Of a stretch of DNA of 64,000 nucleotides, positions 59,229 through 64,000 are shown one piece after another; position 1 is the stretch's first letter; each line of letters starts with the position of its first letter. The notes under the pieces are model-generated. The model had not been told where the DNA came from. It searched no databases and was given only the letters and a program-made list of their open reading frames with translations. The stretch comes from Pyrus communis. Taxonomy: Eukaryota > Streptophyta > Magnoliopsida > Rosales > Rosaceae. The position numbers and the translations under genes are program-made. The stretch lies in contig NC_084810.1 in the NCBI RefSeq assembly GCF_963583255.1, forward strand, positions 8,897,751-8,961,750, in the 5' to 3' direction.

Positions 59229-60388
59229 CCGCTCCCTTTCTACAATTTTGCTTTTTCTGCCCATCTCCTCATCTCCTCCACCCTCTCTCCAAGCCCTAAT
59301 TTCAATTTCCAAATGCCTACCCACCAACCCCATTCCCCATCCCCAACGTAACGCCTCTCACAAGACCCATCTATCCCTACTCACTGCCGAATTGGCATGT
59401 CAACAAAATTAGGCGAAGTGTGGTACCCAACTCTCGTCATAACAAGCGTGTTTTACTTCATCTGATCTCCCATGGAAATGTGGTTGTGGATGGTGCAGCT
59501 CTTGATGACTTTATTTGGCTTTCAGATTTACTTTTTGCATCTTTCTTTGGAAATTAGGGTTTCTTTTTTGTTATGGTTTGTTGTCTAATTTTTCTAGGAC
59601 TAAGTTTTAACGGCCTCCCTCTTTGTTTTAGGTTGTCTCTCTCCTTTTACTTGGGTTATTTGGGTCATTTTACTCTTTTGTGTTTGCTTTGTTTATATAA
59701 GACTATATACACGATCGTTAATGAAATTAATTATTTTTTACCAATAAAAATGCTTGTTATTGACAATGGCTTGAAGATTACACTCATAAATGTTTGTTAA
59801 CTCATTTTTACCACATGAATTTTTCTTTCCTGCTGCAAACTGTATATAGTCATGTGTCCATCTGCGAAATGATCATATAGATTTGTCATTTTCTTTCCTG
59901 GATCTCTATTACGAGAGTCTTGTAATTAGTTCATTGTGCTTTCTGGCCGGCTTCCACTAATACGAATAATAGAAAAAGACATTTAGTAGCAGAATTTTGC
60001 TGTTGCAAGGTTTGGATGTTACACCTTGACATCAAGTAGTCACCATTTCCATTACATTCGCAATTAGTCACATTGACAAGTAACTTTCCAATTATTTCGC
60101 GTGCCACTTGTGATACACACAACTACGAAAACGAAACAGATGCGTCGCCGTTTCAGGCCTTGACTTCCTAATGACCCCCGATTAACGTAAAACGTCCCGT
60201 CATGCCAGCTCATCAAAACGACGCGTGCGAAACAAGATTTAACGCCTTTACGTCTTTAAGGAGCAGGACACCCTGGGGGAAAGAGAAACAAAAACAAACC
60301 CATCAAAGAGCGTCTCCGTTTTTAAAAAGTTTGGAAAATTTAAATCTTGAAAATTCGATCAGATTCTTTCTCTCTCGGGTTACGATTT
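59229..60388. other. Spacer between the Copia element and the EHD gene
   Basis: The first part (59229-59760) is CT-rich then T-rich and continues the sequence left of the Copia insertion (54061-54186). It may be an old retro-insert, because its 3' part resembles LINE tails, but no poly(A) or duplication was found. The rest is promoter sequence of the EHD gene; no clear TATA box was chosen. Confidence 0.35.
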
Positions 60389-63300
60389 ATGGAAATTTCT
60401 TCAGTTCCGATCACTTCGTGCTCCAAGGAGCATCAGAAAATCTACCAGGAATGGTTTCGATTCGCTGATTCAGGTGCGCGCTTACATTTTACACTGTCAG
60501 TCTGTCAACACGCATTTTCCAGGAAAATTTCTTGGTTTTCTGTTTGGTTCCCGAGAAAATTGAGCAACTGTAATTGAGTTTTATTTATTTTTTTTTCCTG
60601 TGGTTTTGTTCAGACAGTGATGGCCGCATTACCGGGGGCGATGCGATAAAGTTCTTCGGCATGTCCAATCTGAATCGGCAGGATCTCAAGCAGGTTAATT
60701 TGCGGTTTATTTTGTTTATCTGATATTTTCTTTTATCAAATTAGTGCGTCTCGTTTTCATTCGTTTGTCGTTTTTGCTGTAATTCCATACTATTAGTATT
60801 TGGTGAATTTGTTTTTGATGTAGAGGTTAGTGTATGCTCAGTTAATGTGTAATCGAATCATTTCAGAAATACATTTTGTTAGGATTGAGGGCTTGTATTT
60901 CCGTTGAGCAATGCGGATTTATTGTGACGCGTAATACGCGAGTAGAGCCATTGAAGTTGGCATCTGATTTTGCAGATTGGGTTACTTTGATTAATTCAAG
61001 CTTAAGATTATTATCTATGCCAAACATCACAATGCATTTGTAGCAAAGCCCCTTTCTTTTTTATACTTTGGTTAAACTTTGTTGCTTGAATTGGGTTTAC
61101 AATACATTTGTCAAATATAAGTTTTTTGGTGGCTTCCAGCCTGCTTTATAGAGGTTTTTTTATTTTTTTTATTAAGTTTGTTCCTTTTATTAAGGTTTGG
61201 GCCGTTGCCGATTCAAAGAGGCAGGGATATCTTGGTTTTAATGAGTTCATTGCCGCTATGCAGGTTATTTTATAAACTGTTATTTTTCTTTTCCATATAT
61301 AACAAAAATCAATATTGGATTGATAGGAATCTGACATGTTGTTAGTGTTTTGTTTCTAGCTAGTTTCTCTTGCACAAGCTGGACATGATATTACACACGG
61401 TTTACAGAATAGCAATGGTGGGTTTCGTTTGTTTAACTTTGTGTTGGAATGCATGCTTGGTAGATACTCATGTATAAGTTGGCGACTTGTAATACCTGCT
61501 TCTTCATAAATATGAATAGCGCACAAATATTTTTTATTTATTTATTAATTTTAATTTCTTGTTTAGCACACATGTAACTTAAACTTTGAATTTTCAGTGG
61601 ACTTGGAAGGTCTGAAGCCTCCTGTTATGGAGGGTTTGGATGCATTATTATCAGCGGTAGATATGCTTTTTAAACCTTTCTTATTTGTGTTACTCATTGT
61701 TATGGATTTATTTATTTATAATTAATTCATTGTATATGGCTGAAGCAATTTGATTTCGTTTACTTAATTTATTCAGAAGAAAAAGCATACGCACAAGTCA
61801 AATGAAAACGAAGTAAATGGTGAGGAGTTTCTCTAACTATGAGATGTGTACTGCTAATTTTGGTTTTGGCTGTCTATTTACGTATAATCTGTGACGCAGG
61901 AACTGCTGTGGTGCAACAATCATCTTCCGCGCTTTGGTTTTCTTCAAAATCAGCAAAAAAGGTATATGTTGTTTCTTATTTTTGGAGGCAATTGCCCTTT
62001 TGCTTTCACGGTATTCAGAAAAAATGATTTATCCTAAAATTGTTTCTATTGGATACGAACTTGAATTTTCTTATTTGGATAAGTTGAGTTTATTTTTTCA
62101 TTTTTCGTGAGAAATTTATGATAGTATTGCATTTCAGTCTCTCCGAGTTGTTATACATCAAGTTGATTGCAAAATACTTATGTTTTTACTAGTTAAGTTT
62201 ATGAAGGTCATGCGAAAGCTTTGAGTCAATTAAGACTCAGCGTCCACAAGAAAGGCTAGAAGAGGCCATTTTACATAGTGAAAAAAATGGAGAGAGAACC
62301 TTGCATACGTCAGTTTTAGGTTTTTTATGTGTGATATGTCAGAGTTGATTATAAATTTTCCTGTGATGAAATTTGCAATACTGTTGTGTAGACATGAGTT
62401 GTGCACTCCGTTTAATACCTTATACAAAAATCTTTGGCATATTTCTAGGTACCGCTTTCTTCTGTAACATCAATTATTGATGGGTTGAAGAGACTGTATG
62501 TTCAGAAGCTGAAGCCATTAGAAGTTACTTACAAGTTCAACGATTTTGTGTCCCCCTTACTGGTGAGTGAGAATTATTCCTTGCTTGTAGTTCTTTCATC
62601 AGATTTAATGCCCAATCCCTCGTAGTTTTATTTCATTTTTTTTTATTGGATCTTCTCAAACATATATCTAATTGTGGCATGCTATAGTTATCAATTGATA
62701 TTTATTTGCTTTATTCTGCAGGCAAATAGTGATTTTGATGCCAAACCCATGGTTATGCTTTTGGGTCAATACTCCACTGGGAAAACAACATTCATTAAAC
62801 ATTTGCTTAAAAGTAGTTATCCAGGCAAGTTATCCTCTGGGAAAGTGTATCTTTATGTAATTGTTTGTCTTGCACAGAAAGTGTGTTCATCTATTTCATC
62901 CCTTATCTTATTTCACTTTTGACAGGAGCTCACATTGGTCCTGAGCCTACAACCGATAGATTTGTTGTTGTTATGGTAATTGCCAATTTATCTTCTTTTA
63001 TGTTGTCATTAAGACAGTTTTGAATTGCTTAGCAATTAAAAGTTAAACTAAATGTTTTATATGGTTGCATGCAAGTTAAAAAGCCATATATTTAGGCTGT
63101 ACAGGGACTCAGTAAGAAGGTAGAAACTAAGAGCCTGTTGGTTATCCTTCTTGGATCCAATTTTTTATTTTCAAAAATGACAAATGTAGCTAAATTACTT
63201 GATATTCATTAGTTTCAAAAACAAAAAGTTGGATTCAAGAAGGATACCAAAAGTCCCTAAACTTCTTAAACAGATAGCCATCCATGGCTTGCCTTAAATT

Positions 63301-63971
63301 TTTGTGCTTTGAATTTAAAGAAACTTTTTCTTTATGTTTATGTGTCACCCTTTTTGGTAATTTTCAGTAGGGGTATATATCCTTTAACATTTCATTAAAA
63401 CTAGGGTGCATTGGCCCTTTTGACAATGTAATCTTGCGTTTTGTTCTATATATTAGAGACTGTTGTATTTTAAATTTCAATAGAGAAAAGACAGTTGTAT
63501 TTTGTCTGGTTTCTATTGGTTGAGCAGTGTGGCAGAATGCCAAGGGTATGGAATTGGAAGGCAGATTGCAGAGCAGTGTGGCAGAATGCCAAGGGTATGG
63601 ATAGGGTACTAAGCTTATTATTAGCCTAGTTCTAGGAATTTGGAGAGAAACTGAGGGACATTTTGTGTTTCTGGCCATTGTCAATAAAACAATATTTCAC
63701 TTGTTACCCATATATACTCTGTTGGTTTTCGTAGATATTAAACTTTTCCACATTTCATTTGCAGTATTGTCTTTTGTTTTTTGTTTTCTGTTAACGTTTC
63801 TGAAATTAATATTGTTTACTAGTTAATTCTTCTTGCATGTAGTCTGGACCTGATGAAAGAAGTGTTCCTGGGAATACTATTGCCGTCCAAGCTGACATGC
63901 CATTTAGCGGTCTCACAACCTTTGGAACAGCATTCTTGTCAAAGTTTGAGTGTTCTCAAATGCCACATTCT
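60389..63971 (+). CDS. EH domain-containing protein (EHD1/2-like ATPase), 5' part
   Basis: Partial; the gene runs off the window. Exons: 60389-60473, 60614-60693, 61195-61263, 61360-61417, 61598-61656, 61777-61819, 61900-61961, 62449-62562, 62722-62824, 62926-62975 and 63843-63971 (284 residues so far). All phases agree. An N-terminal EH domain (about 10-105) has an EF-hand loop (DSDGRITGGDAIKFF) and VWAVADSKRQGYLGFNEFI; plant EHDs carry this domain first, animal ones last. A dynamin-like GTPase/ATPase fold follows: P-loop GQYSTGKT at about 205-212, then TTDRFVVVM, and GPDERSVPGNTIAV. EHDs tubulate membranes and act in endocytosis and recycling. Intron 9 (62825) begins GC: CAG/GCAAGT, a GC-AG intron. 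Intron 10 carries a small MITE. Confidence 0.92.
63130..63258. mobile_element. Small MITE-like inverted repeat in EHD intron 10
   Basis: GAGCCTGTTGGTTATCCTTC pairs with the inverse of GGACTTTTGGTATCCTTCTT; inner GGATCCAATTTTTTATTTTC pairs with GAATCCAACTTTTTGTTTTT. About 129 bp, no settled target duplication. Confidence 0.6.
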
Positions 63972-64000
63972 GTGAGTTATCTTTTAGAATCACCTTGAAA

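Overview
This window is plant nuclear DNA, and the gene and repeat content points to a woody eudicot, probably Rosaceae (apple/pear group). It is AT-rich and gene-poor. Genes have many introns with GT-AG borders. All types of plant mobile element are present, including Cassandra retroelements that carry a 5S-rRNA-like sequence in their LTRs. The species call is an inference from general knowledge of such repeats, not from a search.

Layout, left to right. 176-748: a small secreted EG45/plant natriuretic peptide-like gene. 990-1239: a 250-bp solo LTR. 1995-2361 (minus): a broken SUMO-like remnant. 2578-7412: TIR elements, one holding a rearranged Cassandra cluster. 7943-11892: a long solo LTR holding a second compound Cassandra insertion. 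11898-16188: intergenic DNA with a MITE, a SINE-like piece and an old Copia LTR fragment. 16283-18102: a GH17 beta-1,3-glucanase with an X8/CBM43 domain. 19476-27799: two related solo LTRs only 60 bp apart, the second split by a third 3.9-kb solo LTR; each has its own exact 5-bp target duplication. 27936-28966: a three-armed palindromic repeat. 31604-32296: an intronless AP2/ERF repressor gene. 32553-40062: MITEs, a poly(A)-tailed retro-insert and a degraded repeat region. 40224-43523: the alpha subunit of the nascent polypeptide-associated complex. 44893-47730 and 50514-53496: tandem seven-helix DUF3537 genes (plant gustatory-receptor-like family). 54187-59223 (minus): a nearly pristine Copia retrotransposon with 381-bp LTRs, whose polyprotein is cut by one stop codon. 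60389 to the end: the 5' part of an EHD-type membrane-trafficking ATPase gene.

The genes do not form an operon or an obvious pathway; they are ordinary single plant genes separated by transposons. The only evident gene-level event is the tandem duplication of the DUF3537 gene, with matching intron phases and two exons of identical length. The most unusual features are structural. They are the two compound Cassandra clusters (one with a 130-bp tandem repeat made from part of the LTR), the stacked solo LTRs, and the young Copia copy. I found no convincing novel multi-gene system.
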